64,000 bases of DNA from Sulfuritalea hydrogenivorans sk43H (GCF_000828635.1 NZ_AP012547.1:620001-684000); one strand, 5' to 3'; counted from the first letter of the stretch, positions 43,488 through 63,100 are shown. Notes: generated by a model from the letters alone, not told the origin. Made by a program: numbers and translations.

Positions 43488-43540
43488 CACGTAGTAGAAA
43501 CAGATAGTTAAGCAAGGCGGTTAGCGGACAAGCAGGACAG

Positions 43541-43614
43541 GCGGCGGTAGTTTAATGGTAGAACCTTAGCCTTCCAAGCTAATGACGAGGGTTCGATTCC
43601 CTCTCGCCGCTCCA
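43541..43614 (+). tRNA. tRNA-Gly (TCC)
   Basis: 74 nt with encoded CCA. Acceptor GCGGCGG/TCGCCGC; anticodon stem TTAGC/GCTAA around CTTCCAA gives TCC; T arm GGGTTCGATTCCC. Confidence 0.97.
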
Positions 43615-43635
43615 GGTTCTGCAACAAAGGTTTCA

Positions 43636-43710
<75 letters not shown>

Positions 43711-43741
43711 TTTCTAGTGCATTTTTGTTGGGGTGATTGAC

Positions 43742-44932
<1,191 letters not shown>

Positions 44933-44963
44933 CGCGCGCAGCTTTAGCCGCATTTTTTGCGAG

Positions 44964-44993
44964 TGGCGACACTTCGGCAACGAGGTGTCGCCA
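44964..44993 (+). other. Hairpin between tuf and tRNA-Trp
   Basis: TGGCGACAC, 12 bases, GTGTCGCCA: perfect 9-bp stem without T-run, 15 bp before tRNA-Trp. Likely an RNA-processing or mRNA 3'-end structure. Confidence 0.55.
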
Positions 44994-45008
44994 AGCAGTC
45001 TCTGCTGC

Positions 45009-45084
45009 AGGGGTGTAGCTCAATTGGCAGAGCGGCGGTCTCCAAAACCGCAGGTTGGGGGTTCGATTCCCTCCGCCCCTGCCA
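45009..45084 (+). tRNA. tRNA-Trp (CCA)
   Basis: 76 nt with encoded CCA. Acceptor AGGGGTG/CGCCCCT; anticodon loop CTCCAAA gives CCA; T arm GGGTTCGATTCCC. It sits before secE as in many proteobacteria. Confidence 0.97.
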
Positions 45085-45119
45085 CTGAATTGAAGTTTTT
45101 GCGCAACAACTGACTACTT

Positions 45120-45473
45120 ATGGCCGATAAACTCAAGTTCATGCTGGCGCTGCTGCTGTTGGCGGCCGGTGTGGCTGGTTTCTACTTCCTTGGCGGGCAA
45201 CCGACAATTCTGCGCGTGCTGTCCGTGCTCGCGGGATTGGCTGCGGGTATTGCGGTGGCGTGGTTTACAACGCCGGGACAGCGCTTCTTCGAGTTCAGTC
45301 GGGAAGCGGTGGTGGAGACGAAAAAAGTTGTCTGGCCGTCGCGCAAGGAAACCATGCAGACCACCGGCATCGTGTTCGCCTTCGTGCTGGTCATGGCAAT
45401 TGTGCTGTGGATGACTGACAAGGGCCTCGAATGGGTGCTCTACGACCTGGTTCTGGGCTGGAAAAAATCATGA
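45120..45473 (+). CDS. secE: Preprotein translocase subunit SecE
   Basis: 117 residues with three membrane helices (about 6-25, 30-50 and 83-105), the long proteobacterial form. The conserved amphipathic region reads [20 protein letters not shown] followed by [13 protein letters not shown], the SecE signature. It clamps the SecY channel. Its stop overlaps the nusG start by ATGA, so both are co-translated. Confidence 0.97.
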   Translation: MADKLKFMLALLLLAAGVAGFYFLGGQPTILRVLSVLAGLAAGIAVAWFTTPGQRFFEFSREAVVETKKVVWPSRKETMQTTGIVFAFVLVMAIVLWMTDKGLEWVLYDLVLGWKKS

Positions 45474-46003
45474 CAAAACGCTGGTATGTCGTTCACGCCT
45501 ATTCCGGTTTCGAAAAGTCGGTGCAGCGCGCCCTGATCGAGCGCATTACTCGCGCCGGGATGCAGGACAAGTTCGGCCAGGTGCTGGTGCCGGTCGAGGA
45601 AGTCATCGAAATGAAGAACGGCCAGAAGAGCATTTCCGAGAGGAAATTCTTCCCCGGCTATGTGCTGGTCGAGATGGACATGGACGACGATTCCTGGCAC
45701 CTCGTCAAGAGCACGCCCAAGGTCACCGGATTCGTGGGCGGAACGTCGACCAAGCCGACCCCGATTTCCGAAAAGGAAGTCTCGAAGATCATGCAGCAGG
45801 TCCAGGACGGTGTCGAGAAGCCCCGCCCCAAGGTCCTGTTCGAAGTGGGCGAAATGGTTCGCATCAAGGAAGGCCCGTTCACCGACTTCAACGGCAATGT
45901 CGAGGAAGTCAATTACGAAAAGAGCCGTTTGCGTGTCTCCGTGACCATTTTTGGTCGGGCGACGCCGGTGGAACTGGAATTCGCGCAGGTCGAGAAGGCA
46001 TAG
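45470..46003 (+). CDS. nusG: Transcription termination/antitermination factor NusG
   Basis: 177 residues from ATG 45470, which overlaps the secE stop; 13 codons upstream in frame are dropped. The NGN domain has [20 protein letters not shown] and [20 protein letters not shown] with PKVTGFVGG; the KOW domain has [20 protein letters not shown]. It binds RNA polymerase and links it to Rho or to the ribosome. Downstream 117 bp lead to rplK. Confidence 0.98.
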   Translation: MTKRWYVVHAYSGFEKSVQRALIERITRAGMQDKFGQVLVPVEEVIEMKNGQKSISERKFFPGYVLVEMDMDDDSWHLVKSTPKVTGFVGGTSTKPTPISEKEVSKIMQQVQDGVEKPRPKVLFEVGEMVRIKEGPFTDFNGNVEEVNYEKSRLRVSVTIFGRATPVELEFAQVEKA

Positions 46004-46120
46004 TTTTTTGCGGCGCCGCGGCGCGCAGGTTTGTTGTTTTATCCGCGGCAAGAGGAGCGCCAGTAGGTGGCTGGAAGATTCGCCGACCGCGCGCTAGGAC
46101 TCACGTAGACAGGAGCCATC

Positions 46121-46552
46121 ATGGCAAAGAAGATAATCGGTTACATCAAGCTGCAAGTGCCGGCGGGCAAGGCCAATCCCTCGCCCCCGATCGGCCCGGC
46201 GCTCGGCCAGCGCGGCCTCAACATCATGGAATTCTGCAAGGCGTTCAACGCCCAGACCCAGGGCCTCGAGCCAGGTCTGCCGATTCCGGTGGTGATTACC
46301 GCATTCGCGGACAAGAGCTTCACCTTCATCATGAAGACGCCGCCGGCGACCATTCTGATCAAGAAGGCAGCCGGTATTCAGAAGGGTTCGCCGAAGCCGC
46401 ACACCGACAAGGTCGGCAAGATCACCAAGGCGCAGGCCGAGGAAATCGCCAAGACCAAGATGAAGGATTTGACGGCTGCCGATCTTGACGCAGCCGTGCG
46501 CACCATCGCGGGCTCCGCCCGCAGCATGGGCATTGTCGTGGAGGGCCTGTAA
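46121..46552 (+). CDS. rplK: 50S ribosomal protein L11
   Basis: 143 residues; [20 protein letters not shown] and [20 protein letters not shown] are the conserved N-domain, and [11 protein letters not shown] ends the rRNA-binding domain. It forms the GTPase-associated stalk base. AGGAG lies 6 bases before the ATG. rplA starts 2 bp after its stop. The 117-bp leader after nusG is the expected L1 autoregulation region, though I do not resolve the L1 site. Confidence 0.98.
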   Translation: MAKKIIGYIKLQVPAGKANPSPPIGPALGQRGLNIMEFCKAFNAQTQGLEPGLPIPVVITAFADKSFTFIMKTPPATILIKKAAGIQKGSPKPHTDKVGKITKAQAEEIAKTKMKDLTAADLDAAVRTIAGSARSMGIVVEGL

Positions 46553-46554
46553 TC

Positions 46555-47256
46555 ATGGCGAAGACATCCAAGCGAGTACAAGCGGTATTGGCCAAGGTCG
46601 ACCGCAACAAGGCCTATCCGGTCGGCGATGCGCTGACGCTGGTGAAGGAATGCGCCACCGCCAAGTTTGACGAGTCGATCGACGTCTCGGTGAACCTCGG
46701 CATCGACGCCAAGAAATCGGACCAGCTGGTGCGCGGCTCCGTCGTGTTGCCTTCCGGTACCGGCAAGACGGTTCGCGTCGCCGTGTTCGCCCAGGGCGAG
46801 AAGGCCGAAGCCGCCCGCGCTGCTGGCGCTGATGTCGTTGGCTTCGATGATCTGGCTGCCGACGTCAAGGCCGGCAACATGAACTTCGATATCGTGATCG
46901 CGACGCCGGATGCCATGAAAGTGGTAGGCGCCCTCGGCCAGATCCTGGGCCCGCGCGGCCTGATGCCGAACCCGAAGGTCGGCACCGTGACCATGGACGT
47001 CACCACCGCGGTGAAGAACGCCAAGGCGGGTCAGGTGCAGTACCGCACCGACAAGGCCGGCATCATTCACTGCACCATCGGCCGCGCTTCGTTCAGCGTG
47101 GATGCGCTGAAGACCAACCTTTCGGCGCTGATTGAAGCGCTGCAAAAGGCCAAGCCGGCTGCGTCCAAGGGCCAGTATCTGAAGAAAGTGTCGCTGTCCA
47201 GCACCATGGGCGCCGGCGTTCGCGTCGATCAGGCCAGCCTGTCGGCGCAGGCATAA
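46555..47256 (+). CDS. rplA: 50S ribosomal protein L1
   Basis: 233 residues, the normal L1 length. Conserved phrases are [20 protein letters not shown] and [19 protein letters not shown]. It binds the L1 stalk of 23S rRNA and represses its own mRNA. It is translated from ATG 46555, 2 bp after rplK, so the pair is coupled. Confidence 0.98.
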   Translation: MAKTSKRVQAVLAKVDRNKAYPVGDALTLVKECATAKFDESIDVSVNLGIDAKKSDQLVRGSVVLPSGTGKTVRVAVFAQGEKAEAARAAGADVVGFDDLAADVKAGNMNFDIVIATPDAMKVVGALGQILGPRGLMPNPKVGTVTMDVTTAVKNAKAGQVQYRTDKAGIIHCTIGRASFSVDALKTNLSALIEALQKAKPAASKGQYLKKVSLSSTMGAGVRVDQASLSAQA

Positions 47257-47474
47257 AGAACTTTGGGCTGTTGCGCTGCACGTGCGGTATGGCGGGTGGC
47301 GCGGCAGGTTATCAAAGACCGCAGGCGTCCGTAAGGACTTAATTGTGGCAACGGAACATCGTTGCAAAGCCGGCGTAGATGGCGTTACCCGATGACGGAA
47401 TCCAGGTTCCTGAATGAAGGTCGCCGTATCGCCAGCGCCGACTTTTCGGCGTTGGGGTTTTTTAGGAGTTGACC
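47257..47474 (+). promoter_or_regulatory. rplJL leader region
   Basis: 218 bp between rplA and rplJ, the place where L10-L7/L12 binds its mRNA in other proteobacteria. It contains copy 11 of the dispersed repeat (47421-47451), which makes a CGCCGA-CTTT-TCGGCG hairpin followed by a TTTTTT run and the AGGAG site for rplJ. Confidence 0.55.
47421..47451 (-). repeat. Dispersed repeat copy 11 (middle bases AT)
   Basis: Reverse strand: AAAGTCGGCGCTGGCG, AT, ACGGCG: exact consensus, 24 bp before the rplJ start. Confidence 0.8.
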
Positions 47475-47999
47475 GTGAGTCTCAATCTTGACGACAAGAA
47501 GACGGTAGTTGCCGAAGTATCCGCGGAAGTCGCGAATGCCCAGTCGATCATCGTCGCAGAGTACCGTGGTCTCGGAGTGGTCGATCTCACCGCCCTGCGC
47601 GCCAACGCGCGCAAGTCCGGTGTGTATCTGCGTGTAGTCAAAAACACCCTGGTTCGTCGTGCCATTGCCGGCACGCCGTTCGAAGGTCTGTCCGGCAAGC
47701 TGGCCGGCCCCATGATCTATGGAATTTCCAAGGATCCGGTGGCCGCTGCCAAGCTGCTCAACGACTTTGCCAAGGCGAATGACAAGCTCGTCATCAAAGT
47801 AGGCGCAATGCCCAACTACGTCATGGACGTGGCGGGGGTCAAGGCGCTGGCGACGATGCCGAGCCGCGAGGAGCTGTTGTCCAAGCTCCTCGGCACCATG
47901 CAGGCGCCGATCACCCAGTTCGTTCGCACGCTCAACGAAGTCCCGACGAAGTTCGTCCGGGGCCTCGCCGCCGTGCGCGACGCCAAAGAGACTGCGTAA
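47475..47999 (+). CDS. rplJ: 50S ribosomal protein L10
   Basis: 174 residues. I take GTG 47475 as start, since AGGAG lies 6 bases before and the protein then begins with [18 protein letters not shown] as in L10; the TTG two codons earlier is too close. It anchors L7/L12 dimers on the stalk. [20 protein letters not shown] is the rRNA-binding part; the C-terminal helix ([20 protein letters not shown]) binds L7/L12. rplL follows after 42 bp. Confidence 0.97.
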   Translation: MSLNLDDKKTVVAEVSAEVANAQSIIVAEYRGLGVVDLTALRANARKSGVYLRVVKNTLVRRAIAGTPFEGLSGKLAGPMIYGISKDPVAAAKLLNDFAKANDKLVIKVGAMPNYVMDVAGVKALATMPSREELLSKLLGTMQAPITQFVRTLNEVPTKFVRGLAAVRDAKETA

Positions 48000-48041
48000 T
48001 CGTTTTTCACTGATTCAAACATTCATTCAGGAGTCGTAATC

Positions 48042-48422
48042 ATGGCTGTAAGCAAAGCTGAAATTCTCGATGCCATCGCTGGCATGACCGTTCTCGATCT
48101 GTCCGAGCTGATCAAGGAAATGGAAACCAAGTTTGGCGTTTCCGCTGCCGCTGCTGCTGTTGCCGTGGCCGCACCCGCTGCTGGTGGCGGTGCCGCCGCT
48201 GCGGAAGAGCAGACCGAGTTCACCGTGATGCTGGTTGCCGCCGGCGAAAAGAAGGTCGAGGCCATCAAGGTCGTTCGTGCCGCCACGGGCCTCGGTCTCA
48301 AGGAGGCCAAGGACCTGGTCGACGGCGCACCGAAGGCTGTCAAGGAAGGCGTGTCGAAGGCCGACGCCGAGGCCCTCAAGAAGCAACTCGAGGAAGCCGG
48401 CGCCAAGGTCGAAATCAAGTAA
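48042..48422 (+). CDS. rplL: 50S ribosomal protein L7/L12
   Basis: 126 residues. The N-terminal dimer domain is followed by an Ala/Gly hinge, and the C-terminal factor-binding domain has [20 protein letters not shown] and [16 protein letters not shown]. It recruits translation GTPases. A terminator-like hairpin follows 13 bp past the stop. Confidence 0.99.
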   Translation: MAVSKAEILDAIAGMTVLDLSELIKEMETKFGVSAAAAAVAVAAPAAGGGAAAAEEQTEFTVMLVAAGEKKVEAIKVVRAATGLGLKEAKDLVDGAPKAVKEGVSKADAEALKKQLEEAGAKVEIK

Positions 48423-48435
48423 TCGCGATTCGATC

Positions 48436-48468
48436 GCGGGTTGGCGGCCCAGCCGCCAACCCGCTTTT
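48436..48468 (+). terminator. Terminator/attenuator between rplL and rpoB
   Basis: GCGGGTTGGCGGC, loop CCA, GCCGCCAACCCGC, then TTTT. A perfect 13-bp stem. In related operons a partial terminator here sets the ribosomal-protein to polymerase ratio. Confidence 0.88.
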
Positions 48469-48609
48469 GTGCTTGTAGCAGCGGAAGCATTTGTACCTGT
48501 CGAGCTTTACCCCTTTGTACCTGATCCGGGGGTTACACGAGAGTGCTGATTTGTTTTGCCTCAGCCCTGTCCTTTGACCTTCGACGTCTGAATCCTGAAC
48601 GGAGCCACC

Positions 48610-52680
<4,071 letters not shown>

Positions 52681-52709
52681 GCCGCCAAAGCCCCTAGGAG
52701 AAAATACAC

Positions 52710-55700
52710 ATGAAAAGCCTGTTTGCAGACCTGTTCAAGCAGAACCTGGCGGCCGAAGAGGAATTCGACGCGATCACGATCGGTCTGGCTTCCCCCGACA
52801 AGATTCGTTCGTGGTCATACGGCGAAGTCAAGAAGCCGGAGACCATCAACTACCGTACCTTCAAGCCTGAGCGTGACGGCCTGTTCTGCGCCAAGATTTT
52901 TGGCCCGGTCAAGGATTACGAGTGCCTCTGCGGCAAGTACAAGCGTCTGAAGCACCGCGGCGTCATCTGCGAAAAGTGCGGCGTCGAAGTCACCCAGTCG
53001 AAAGTGCGCCGCGAACGAATGGGCCACATCGAACTGGCTTCGCCCACTGCGCACATCTGGTTCCTGAAGAGCCTGCCGAGCCGTCTTGGCATGGTGCTCG
53101 ACATGACCTTGCGCGACATTGAGCGCGTGCTTTACTTCGAAGCGTTTGTGGTTGTCGATCCGGGCATGACCCCGCTCAACCGTGCGCAATTGCTGACGGA
53201 AGATGACTACCTGGCCAAGGTCGAGGAATACGGCGACGACTTCACCGCCGTGATGGGTGCCGAAGGTGTCCGCGAACTGTTGCGCACCATCGACCTCAAC
53301 CGCCAAGTCGAGACTCTGCGGCAGGAACTGGAAACCACCGGATCCGAAGCCAAGAGCAAGAAAATTTCGAAGCGCCTCAAGGTCCTCGAAGGATTCCAGC
53401 AGTCGGGCATCAAGCCCGAGTGGATGATCCTGCAGGTGCTGCCGGTACTGCCGCCGGATCTGCGTCCGCTGGTTCCCCTGGATGGCGGCCGTTTCGCGAC
53501 TTCCGACCTGAACGACTTGTATCGCCGCGTCATAAATCGCAACAACCGTCTCAAGCGCCTGCTTGAACTCAAGGCGCCGGACATCATCGTGCGCAATGAA
53601 AAGCGCATGCTGCAGGAGGCCGTCGACTCGCTGCTCGACAACGGTCGTCGCGGCAAGGCCATGACAGGTGCCAACAAGCGCCCGCTGAAGTCGCTGGCCG
53701 ACATGATCAAGGGCAAGGGCGGCCGTTTCCGCCAGAACCTCCTGGGCAAGCGCGTCGACTATTCCGGCCGTTCGGTAATCGTCGTCGGTCCGCAGCTCAA
53801 GCTGCATCAGTGCGGTCTGCCGAAGAAGATGGCTCTGGAACTGTTCAAGCCCTTCATTTTCGAGCGCCTCGAAAAGATGGGGATTGCCAGCACCATCAAG
53901 GCGGCGAAAAAGGAAGTCGAAGCCGAAACTCCGGTGGTCTGGGACATCCTCGAAGAAGTCATCCGTGAGCATCCGGTGATGCTGAATCGCGCGCCGACGC
54001 TGCATCGACTTGGTATTCAGGCCTTCGAGCCGACCTTGATCGAAGGCAAGGCTATCCAGTTGCATCCGCTGGTTTGCGTGGCCTTCAACGCCGACTTCGA
54101 CGGTGACCAGATGGCTGTGCATATCCCGCTTTCTCTTGAAGCGCAGATGGAAGCCCGCACCCTGATGCTGGCCTCGAACAACGTGCTGTCGCCCGCCAAC
54201 GGCCAGCCGATCATCGTGCCCTCGCAGGACGTGGTGCTCGGCTTGTACTACGCCACCCGCGAAAATGTGTCCGCCCGCGGCAACGGCATGATGTTCGGCG
54301 ACATCGCCGAAATTACCCGCGCCATTGACTCGCGCCAGATCGATCTCCATGCGCGCATTACCGTGCGCATTCGCGAATATGAACTGGATGCCGACAAACA
54401 GTGGCAGCCGAAGATCACGCGCTACTCGACCACTGCCGGCCGCGCCCTGCTTTCAGAGATTCTGCCGCGTGGCCTGCCGTTCAAGGTGATCGACAAGCCG
54501 CTCAAGAAAAAGGAAATCTCCAAGCTGATCGACGAGAGCTTCCGCCGCTGCGGACTCAAGGAGACGGTCGTTTTCGCCGACCAGTTGATGCAGGCCGGTT
54601 TCCGTCTGGCGACCCGTGCCGGCATCTCTATCTGCGTCGATGACATGCTGGTGCCGACGCAGAAGCACGACCTGATCGCGGCTGCAGAAACCGAAGTCAA
54701 GGAAATCGAAAAGCAATACACCTCCGGTCTGGTGACTGTCGGCGAGCGCTACAACAAGGTGGTGGACATCTGGGGGCGCGCCGGGGATCAGGTGGCCAAG
54801 GCCATGATGGATCAACTTGCGCATCAGGTCGTTACCGGCGTAGACGGCAAGCAGGTGAGTCAGGAGTCTTTCAATTCCATTTACATGATGGCCGACTCCG
54901 GAGCGCGTGGCTCCGCTGCGCAGATCCGTCAGCTGGCTGGCATGCGCGGCCTGATGGCCAAGCCTGATGGTTCGATCATCGAAACCCCGATCACCTCGAA
55001 CTTCCGCGAGGGCCTCAACGTTCTGCAGTACTTCATCTCGACCCACGGCGCTCGCAAGGGCTTGGCCGACACCGCGCTGAAGACCGCCAACTCCGGCTAT
55101 CTGACACGCCGTCTGGTGGACGTTACCCAGGATCTGGTGGTGATCGAAGATGATTGCGGAACTCAGAACGGGTTCGCCATGAAGGCGCTGGTGGAAGGCG
55201 GCGAAGTCATTGAGCCGCTGCGTGAGCGCATTCTTGGCCGCGTTGCCACCAACGATGTGATCAATCCGGATACGCAGGATGTGTTGTTTGCGGCAGGTTC
55301 CTTGCTCGACGAGGACGCGGTGGATGCCATCGAAGCACTCGATATCGACGAAGTCCGCGTGCGTAGCCCGCTTTCCTGTGAGACCCGCTACGGTTTGTGC
55401 GCCAAATGCTATGGTCGTGATCTGGGCCGAGGCTCACTGGTCAATGCCGGCGAGGCCGTCGGCGTCATCGCCGCCCAGTCAATCGGCGAGCCGGGCACAC
55501 AGCTGACCATGCGAACCTTCCACGTTGGCGGTGCCGCGTCGCGCTCGGCAGCGCAAAGCAGCATTGAGGCAAAGAGCTCCGGCACGATTCGTTTCACCGC
55601 GACCATGCGCTACGTTACCAATCCGAAGGGTGAAAAGATTGTCATTTCCCGCTCCGGAGAGGTGATGATTACCGACGACAACGGTCGCGAGCGTGAGCGC

Positions 55701-56924
55701 CACAAGGTTCCCTATGGCGCCACCCTGCTTGCAGACGATGGCAAGGCGGTCAAGGCCGGAGCGCAGCTGGCGACCTGGGATCCGCATACCCGCCCGATCG
55801 TCACGGAGTATGCTGGTACGGTCAAGTTCGAGAATGTCGAGAAGAATGCGACGGTCGCCGAGCAGATGGACGAAGTCACCGGTCTTTCAACCCTCGTCGT
55901 TATTGATCCGAAACGCGGTGCCAAGGCATCGAAGGGAGTTCGTCCGCAGGTCAAGCTGATCGACGAGTCGGGCCAGGAGGTGAAGATTCACGGTACCGAT
56001 CACATCGTGACCATTACCTTCCAGGTCGGTTCGCTGATTACGGTAAAGGATGGCCAGCCAGTCGCAGTCGGCGACATCCTGGCACGGATCCCGCAGGAGT
56101 CATCCAAGACGCGTGATATCACGGGCGGTTTGCCGCGCGTTGCCGAACTCTTCGAAGCGCGTATTCCCAAGGACGCCGGTGTTTTGGCGGAAGTCACGGG
56201 TACCGTTTCGTTCGGCAAGGACACCAAGGGCAAACAGCGTTTGGTGATCACCGAGCCGGACGGCACGGCGCACGAGTATCTGATCACCAAGGACAAGCAT
56301 GTGATGGCCCACGACGGGCAGGTCGTCAACAAGGGCGAAGTGATTGTGGACGGTCCGGCTGATCCGCATGACATTCTGCGACTGAAGGGTGTCGAGGAAT
56401 TGGCCCGCTACATCATCGATGAAGTCCAGGACGTATATCGACTGCAAGGCGTGAAGATCAACGACAAGCATATCGAGGTGATCGTGCGCCAGATGCTGCG
56501 TCGGGTGGTCATTGCGAATCCGGGCGATTCGAGCTTCATCAGGGAAGAGCAGGTCGAACGCGCCGCGGTGCTGGACGAGAACGACAAGCTGATTGCCGCC
56601 GGCAAGACACCGGCCCTGTACGACTTCATGCTGCATGGCATCACCAAAGCCAGTTTGTCGACCGATTCCTTCATTTCCGCAGCCTCTTTCCAGGAAACCA
56701 CGCGAGTCTTGACCGAAGCCGCAATCATGGGCAAGCGGGACGAATTGCGAGGCCTCAAGGAGAATGTCATTGTCGGCCGCCTGATTCCGGCGGGTACCGG
56801 AATGGCTTACCACCGCACACGTCGCAAGCAGTCTCCGGGCGGCGCAGAGGCGCAGAGTCTGTTCGATCTGCCGGCAGCCGCGGAAGATGCTTCGGTCGCA
56901 GCAGAAGATACGCAAGCAGGTTGA
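52710..56924 (+). CDS. rpoC: RNA polymerase beta-prime subunit
   Basis: 1404 residues. The N-terminal zinc ribbon is [20 protein letters not shown], the catalytic Mg site is [12 protein letters not shown], and the second zinc site is [19 protein letters not shown]. The bridge-helix/trigger-loop region has [18 protein letters not shown]. The tail is Ala-rich. AGGAG lies 9 bases before the ATG. The last codons overlap the promoter of the following rpsL operon. Confidence 0.99.
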   Translation: MKSLFADLFKQNLAAEEEFDAITIGLASPDKIRSWSYGEVKKPETINYRTFKPERDGLFCAKIFGPVKDYECLCGKYKRLKHRGVICEKCGVEVTQSKVRRERMGHIELASPTAHIWFLKSLPSRLGMVLDMTLRDIERVLYFEAFVVVDPGMTPLNRAQLLTEDDYLAKVEEYGDDFTAVMGAEGVRELLRTIDLNRQVETLRQELETTGSEAKSKKISKRLKVLEGFQQSGIKPEWMILQVLPVLPPDLRPLVPLDGGRFATSDLNDLYRRVINRNNRLKRLLELKAPDIIVRNEKRMLQEAVDSLLDNGRRGKAMTGANKRPLKSLADMIKGKGGRFRQNLLGKRVDYSGRSVIVVGPQLKLHQCGLPKKMALELFKPFIFERLEKMGIASTIKAAKKEVEAETPVVWDILEEVIREHPVMLNRAPTLHRLGIQAFEPTLIEGKAIQLHPLVCVAFNADFDGDQMAVHIPLSLEAQMEARTLMLASNNVLSPANGQPIIVPSQDVVLGLYYATRENVSARGNGMMFGDIAEITRAIDSRQIDLHARITVRIREYELDADKQWQPKITRYSTTAGRALLSEILPRGLPFKVIDKPLKKKEISKLIDESFRRCGLKETVVFADQLMQAGFRLATRAGISICVDDMLVPTQKHDLIAAAETEVKEIEKQYTSGLVTVGERYNKVVDIWGRAGDQVAKAMMDQLAHQVVTGVDGKQVSQESFNSIYMMADSGARGSAAQIRQLAGMRGLMAKPDGSIIETPITSNFREGLNVLQYFISTHGARKGLADTALKTANSGYLTRRLVDVTQDLVVIEDDCGTQNGFAMKALVEGGEVIEPLRERILGRVATNDVINPDTQDVLFAAGSLLDEDAVDAIEALDIDEVRVRSPLSCETRYGLCAKCYGRDLGRGSLVNAGEAVGVIAAQSIGEPGTQLTMRTFHVGGAASRSAAQSSIEAKSSGTIRFTATMRYVTNPKGEKIVISRSGEVMITDDNGRERERHKVPYGATLLADDGKAVKAGAQLATWDPHTRPIVTEYAGTVKFENVEKNATVAEQMDEVTGLSTLVVIDPKRGAKASKGVRPQVKLIDESGQEVKIHGTDHIVTITFQVGSLITVKDGQPVAVGDILARIPQESSKTRDITGGLPRVAELFEARIPKDAGVLAEVTGTVSFGKDTKGKQRLVITEPDGTAHEYLITKDKHVMAHDGQVVNKGEVIVDGPADPHDILRLKGVEELARYIIDEVQDVYRLQGVKINDKHIEVIVRQMLRRVVIANPGDSSFIREEQVERAAVLDENDKLIAAGKTPALYDFMLHGITKASLSTDSFISAASFQETTRVLTEAAIMGKRDELRGLKENVIVGRLIPAGTGMAYHRTRRKQSPGGAEAQSLFDLPAAAEDASVAAEDTQAG

Positions 56925-56949
56925 CGCTCGTCGGCGACCATTCTATAAT
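56921..56949 (+). promoter_or_regulatory. Sigma-70 promoter of the rpsL-rpsG-fusA-tuf operon
   Basis: TTGACG (56921-56926), 17 bases, TATAAT (56944-56949). The -35 box contains the rpoC stop codon. Expected start is about 56956, some 70 bases before rpsL. Confidence 0.88.
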
Positions 56950-56951
56950 CC

Positions 56952-56985
56952 GGCCTCTTTGCCCTTGGCAGGGGCCGACTTTTTG
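56952..56985 (+). terminator. Hairpin with T-run between rpoC and rpsL
   Basis: GGCC, TCTT, TGCC, CTT, GGCA, GG, GGCC, then GACTTTTTG. It lies after the rpsL promoter start point, so it could end rpoC transcripts and also attenuate rpsL. Confidence 0.5.
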
Positions 56986-57026
56986 TAATTTTGCAGTGCA
57001 TTTCGCACAGCATTCAGGACATATAC

Positions 57027-57404
57027 ATGCCTACCATTAACCAACTTGTACGCAAGGGCCGTCAGGCGCCGCAGTCCAAGAGCAAGGTGCCCGCACTGGG
57101 CAACAGCCCGGCTCGGCGCGGTGTCTGCACTCGCGTTTACACCACCACACCGAAGAAGCCGAACTCTGCGCTGCGGAAAGTCGCCAAGGTGCGCCTGACC
57201 AACGGTTTCGAGGTGATTTCCTACATCGGTGGCGAGGGTCACAACCTGCAGGAGCACTCGGTAGTTCTCATTCGGGGCGGCCGAGTCAAGGATTTGCCGG
57301 GTGTGCGTTACCACATTGTGCGCGGCAGCCTTGATACCCAGGGTGTCAAGGACCGCAAGCAGAGCCGTTCCAAGTACGGTGCCAAGCGGCCCAAGGCCGC
57401 CTGA
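57027..57404 (+). CDS. rpsL: 30S ribosomal protein S12
   Basis: 125 residues from ATG 57027. [20 protein letters not shown] opens the protein. Both streptomycin-related lysines are wild type ([12 protein letters not shown] and [13 protein letters not shown]). It takes part in decoding at the A site. The frame upstream of 57027 is leader. First gene of the str operon; rpsG follows after 21 bp. Confidence 0.99.
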   Translation: MPTINQLVRKGRQAPQSKSKVPALGNSPARRGVCTRVYTTTPKKPNSALRKVAKVRLTNGFEVISYIGGEGHNLQEHSVVLIRGGRVKDLPGVRYHIVRGSLDTQGVKDRKQSRSKYGAKRPKAA

Positions 57405-57425
57405 TCCGGGCTTTAAGGAGATACC

Positions 57426-57896
57426 ATGCCCCGTCGTCGTGAAGTTCCCAAACGTGACATCCTGCCCGATCCAAAGTTCGGCAGTGTCGATCTTTCCAAA
57501 TTCGTCAACGTGCTGATGGATAGCGGCAAGAAGTCTGTCGCCGAGCGCATTATCTATGGCGCCTTCGAGCAGATTCAGTCGAAGAGCGGCAAGGATCCGC
57601 TGGAAGTTTTCACTCTGGCAGTAAACAATGTCAAGCCCTTGGTCGAGGTGAAAAGCCGTCGCGTGGGTGGTGCGAACTACCAGGTGCCTGTTGAGGTTCG
57701 CCCGTCTCGGCGTATGGCTCTGTCGATGCGCTGGCTTCGCGAGGCTGCGCGCAAGCGTTCCGAAAAGTCGATGGGTCAGCGCTTGGCCGCTGAGTTGCTG
57801 GAGGCATCCGAAGGGCGTGGTGCCGCGATGAAGAAGCGCGAAGAAGTCCATCGTATGGCTGAGGCCAACAAGGCGTTCTCGCATTTCCGTTTCTAA
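57426..57896 (+). CDS. rpsG: 30S ribosomal protein S7
   Basis: 156 residues, standard length. [20 protein letters not shown] and [20 protein letters not shown] are diagnostic. It nucleates the 30S head and is the usual translational repressor of this operon. AAGGAG precedes the ATG. Downstream, a small GCCGG-TTAT-CCGGC hairpin lies in the 114-bp gap before fusA. Confidence 0.99.
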   Translation: MPRRREVPKRDILPDPKFGSVDLSKFVNVLMDSGKKSVAERIIYGAFEQIQSKSGKDPLEVFTLAVNNVKPLVEVKSRRVGGANYQVPVEVRPSRRMALSMRWLREAARKRSEKSMGQRLAAELLEASEGRGAAMKKREEVHRMAEANKAFSHFRF

Positions 57897-58010
57897 GTAG
57901 TAGCGCGTCTTGCCGGTTATCCGGCGGGATTTTCGTTTTTGTCCGCCGCCCTGTCGCTTCGTAAAACGAGGTGTCATGGCGGTTTGGTTTAGATAAGGCA
58001 GGTAAATCAA

Positions 58011-60104
<2,094 letters not shown>

Positions 60105-60137
60105 TCAACCAACAATCGTTCTTTAAGGAAAGCAGAC

Positions 60138-61328
<1,191 letters not shown>

Positions 61329-61334
61329 CATTTG

Positions 61335-61375
61335 TTGCAATACGGCGAAAAGGGCGATAAAATCTTGCCCTTTCG
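61335..61375 (+). promoter_or_regulatory. S10 operon promoter overlapping a hairpin
   Basis: TTGCAA (61335-61340), 17 bases, TAAAAT (61358-61363). GCGAAAAGGGC and GCCCTTTCGC (61346-61376) form a near-perfect stem around the -10 box. Confidence 0.7.
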
Positions 61376-61407
61376 CGATTTGCGACCTCGCTCTTTAAGG
61401 ATTTGTA

Positions 61408-61719
61408 ATGCAAAGCCAAAAGATTCGCATCCGCCTCAAGGCCTTCGACTATCGCTTGATCGACCAGTCGGCGCTTGAGATTGTGGAGACGGCCAAGCGC
61501 ACTGGCGCAGTGGTCCGTGGTCCGGTACCGCTGCCGACGCGCATTGAGCGTTTCGACGTGTTGCGGTCGCCGCATGTCAACAAGGCTTCACGGGACCAAT
61601 TCGAAATTCGCACCCACCTGCGTTTGATGGACATCATCGATCCGACCGACAAGACGGTCGATGCATTGATGAAGCTGGATCTTCCGGCTGGTGTGGATGT
61701 CGAGATCAAGTTGCAGTAA
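61408..61719 (+). CDS. rpsJ: 30S ribosomal protein S10
   Basis: 103 residues, normal length. [20 protein letters not shown] and [20 protein letters not shown] are diagnostic. It is a 30S head protein and also NusE in antitermination. TAAGGA precedes the ATG. It begins the S10 cluster; rplC follows after 104 bp. Confidence 0.99.
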   Translation: MQSQKIRIRLKAFDYRLIDQSALEIVETAKRTGAVVRGPVPLPTRIERFDVLRSPHVNKASRDQFEIRTHLRLMDIIDPTDKTVDALMKLDLPAGVDVEIKLQ

Positions 61720-61823
61720 TTCGTAGCAGGGGCGCCGGTTTTGAGGCGCCCGTCGCGGTGACGTTTGTCGCTGATTTTTGAAAGTGGGCCCGGCCAATCG
61801 TAGCTGGGGTTTAGGAGAATAAA

Positions 61824-62468
61824 ATGAGTCTAGGCCTTGTTGGACGCAAGGTCGGCATGACGCGCGTTTTTGCCGAGGATGGTTCTTCCATTCCGGTAAC
61901 AGTGCTCGATGTGTCGAACAATCGCGTCACACAAATAAAGACGCCTGAGGTGGATGGTTATGCCGCCGTTCAGGTGACCTTTGGCAAGCGTCGCGCAAGC
62001 CGGGTAAGCAAGCCTGCGGCGGGGCATCTCGCCAAGGCGGGTGTCGAAGCGGGTGAGGTCCTCAGGGAATTCCGCGTCGCACCGGACCAGCTCGCCGGTT
62101 TCAAGCCGGGCGATGTGGTTGCTGCAAGCATTTTCAGCGTGGGTCAAAAAGTTGATGTGAGTGGTACGTCGATCGGCAAGGGTTTTGCTGGTGCAATCAA
62201 GCGTCACCACTTTTCATCGAATCGTGCTTCCCACGGTAATTCCTTGTCGCACAACTCGGCTGGTTCCATCGGCATGGCGCAGGATCCAGGTCGCGTATTT
62301 CCCGGCAAGCGCATGGCTGGACATCTCGGCGATGTGGCGCGGACGACCCAGAATCTGGAGGTTGTTCGCATCGATGAGGCGCGCCAACTCCTGCTCGTCA
62401 GGGGTGCGGTGCCTGGCGCCAAAGGGGGCGATGTGATTGTTGCCCCGGCCGTCAAGGCATCCAACTGA
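61824..62468 (+). CDS. rplC: 50S ribosomal protein L3
   Basis: 214 residues. [20 protein letters not shown] begins it, and [20 protein letters not shown] contains the Gln that PrmB methylates in other bacteria. It nucleates early 50S assembly. AGGAG lies 7 bases before the ATG. rplD starts 11 bp past the stop. Confidence 0.99.
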   Translation: MSLGLVGRKVGMTRVFAEDGSSIPVTVLDVSNNRVTQIKTPEVDGYAAVQVTFGKRRASRVSKPAAGHLAKAGVEAGEVLREFRVAPDQLAGFKPGDVVAASIFSVGQKVDVSGTSIGKGFAGAIKRHHFSSNRASHGNSLSHNSAGSIGMAQDPGRVFPGKRMAGHLGDVARTTQNLEVVRIDEARQLLLVRGAVPGAKGGDVIVAPAVKASN

Positions 62469-62479
62469 GCGGGGATGAC

Positions 62480-63100
62480 ATGGAACTTAAACTAATCAAC
62501 GCCCAAGGTCAGGCCGCATCAACCGTGACAGCTTCTGATGCGCTGTTCGGCCGCGACTTCAATGAAGCCCTGGTGCATCAGGTGGTGGTCGCCTATCAGG
62601 CCAACGCCCGCGCCGGCAATCGCAAACAGAAAGACCGCGAAGAGGTGCATCACAGCACCAAGAAGCCCTTCCGTCAGAAGGGTACCGGCCGTGCGCGTGC
62701 CGGTATGACCTCCTCGCCGTTGTGGCGTGGCGGCGGTCGAATCTTCCCGAACACGCCGGAAGAAAACTTCACGCAGAAAGTCAATCGCAAGATGTATCGC
62801 GCCGGTCTGGCTGCGATCCTGTCGCAACTGGCCCGCGAGGACCGGCTGGTAGTGATTGACGACTTCACCATCGAAGCGCCGAAGACGCGTCTGTTTGCGC
62901 AAAAGCTCAAGGCCATGGGCTTGGGTTCGGTGTTGCTGGTGACGGACAACATGGACGACAATCTGGAACTCGCTTCGCGCAACTTGCCGAATGTTCTGGT
63001 GCTTGAGGCGCAGCAGGCTGATCCAGTGTCCCTGGTTCGCTTCCCCAAGGTGATTTTCACCAAGGGTGCCGTGGCCAAGATCGAGGAGATGCTGGCATGA
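62480..63100 (+). CDS. rplD: 50S ribosomal protein L4
   Basis: 206 residues. [20 protein letters not shown] and [20 protein letters not shown] form the exit-tunnel extension. In E. coli L4 represses the S10 operon. The stop overlaps the rplW start by ATGA. Confidence 0.99.
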   Translation: MELKLINAQGQAASTVTASDALFGRDFNEALVHQVVVAYQANARAGNRKQKDREEVHHSTKKPFRQKGTGRARAGMTSSPLWRGGGRIFPNTPEENFTQKVNRKMYRAGLAAILSQLAREDRLVVIDDFTIEAPKTRLFAQKLKAMGLGSVLLVTDNMDDNLELASRNLPNVLVLEAQQADPVSLVRFPKVIFTKGAVAKIEEMLA

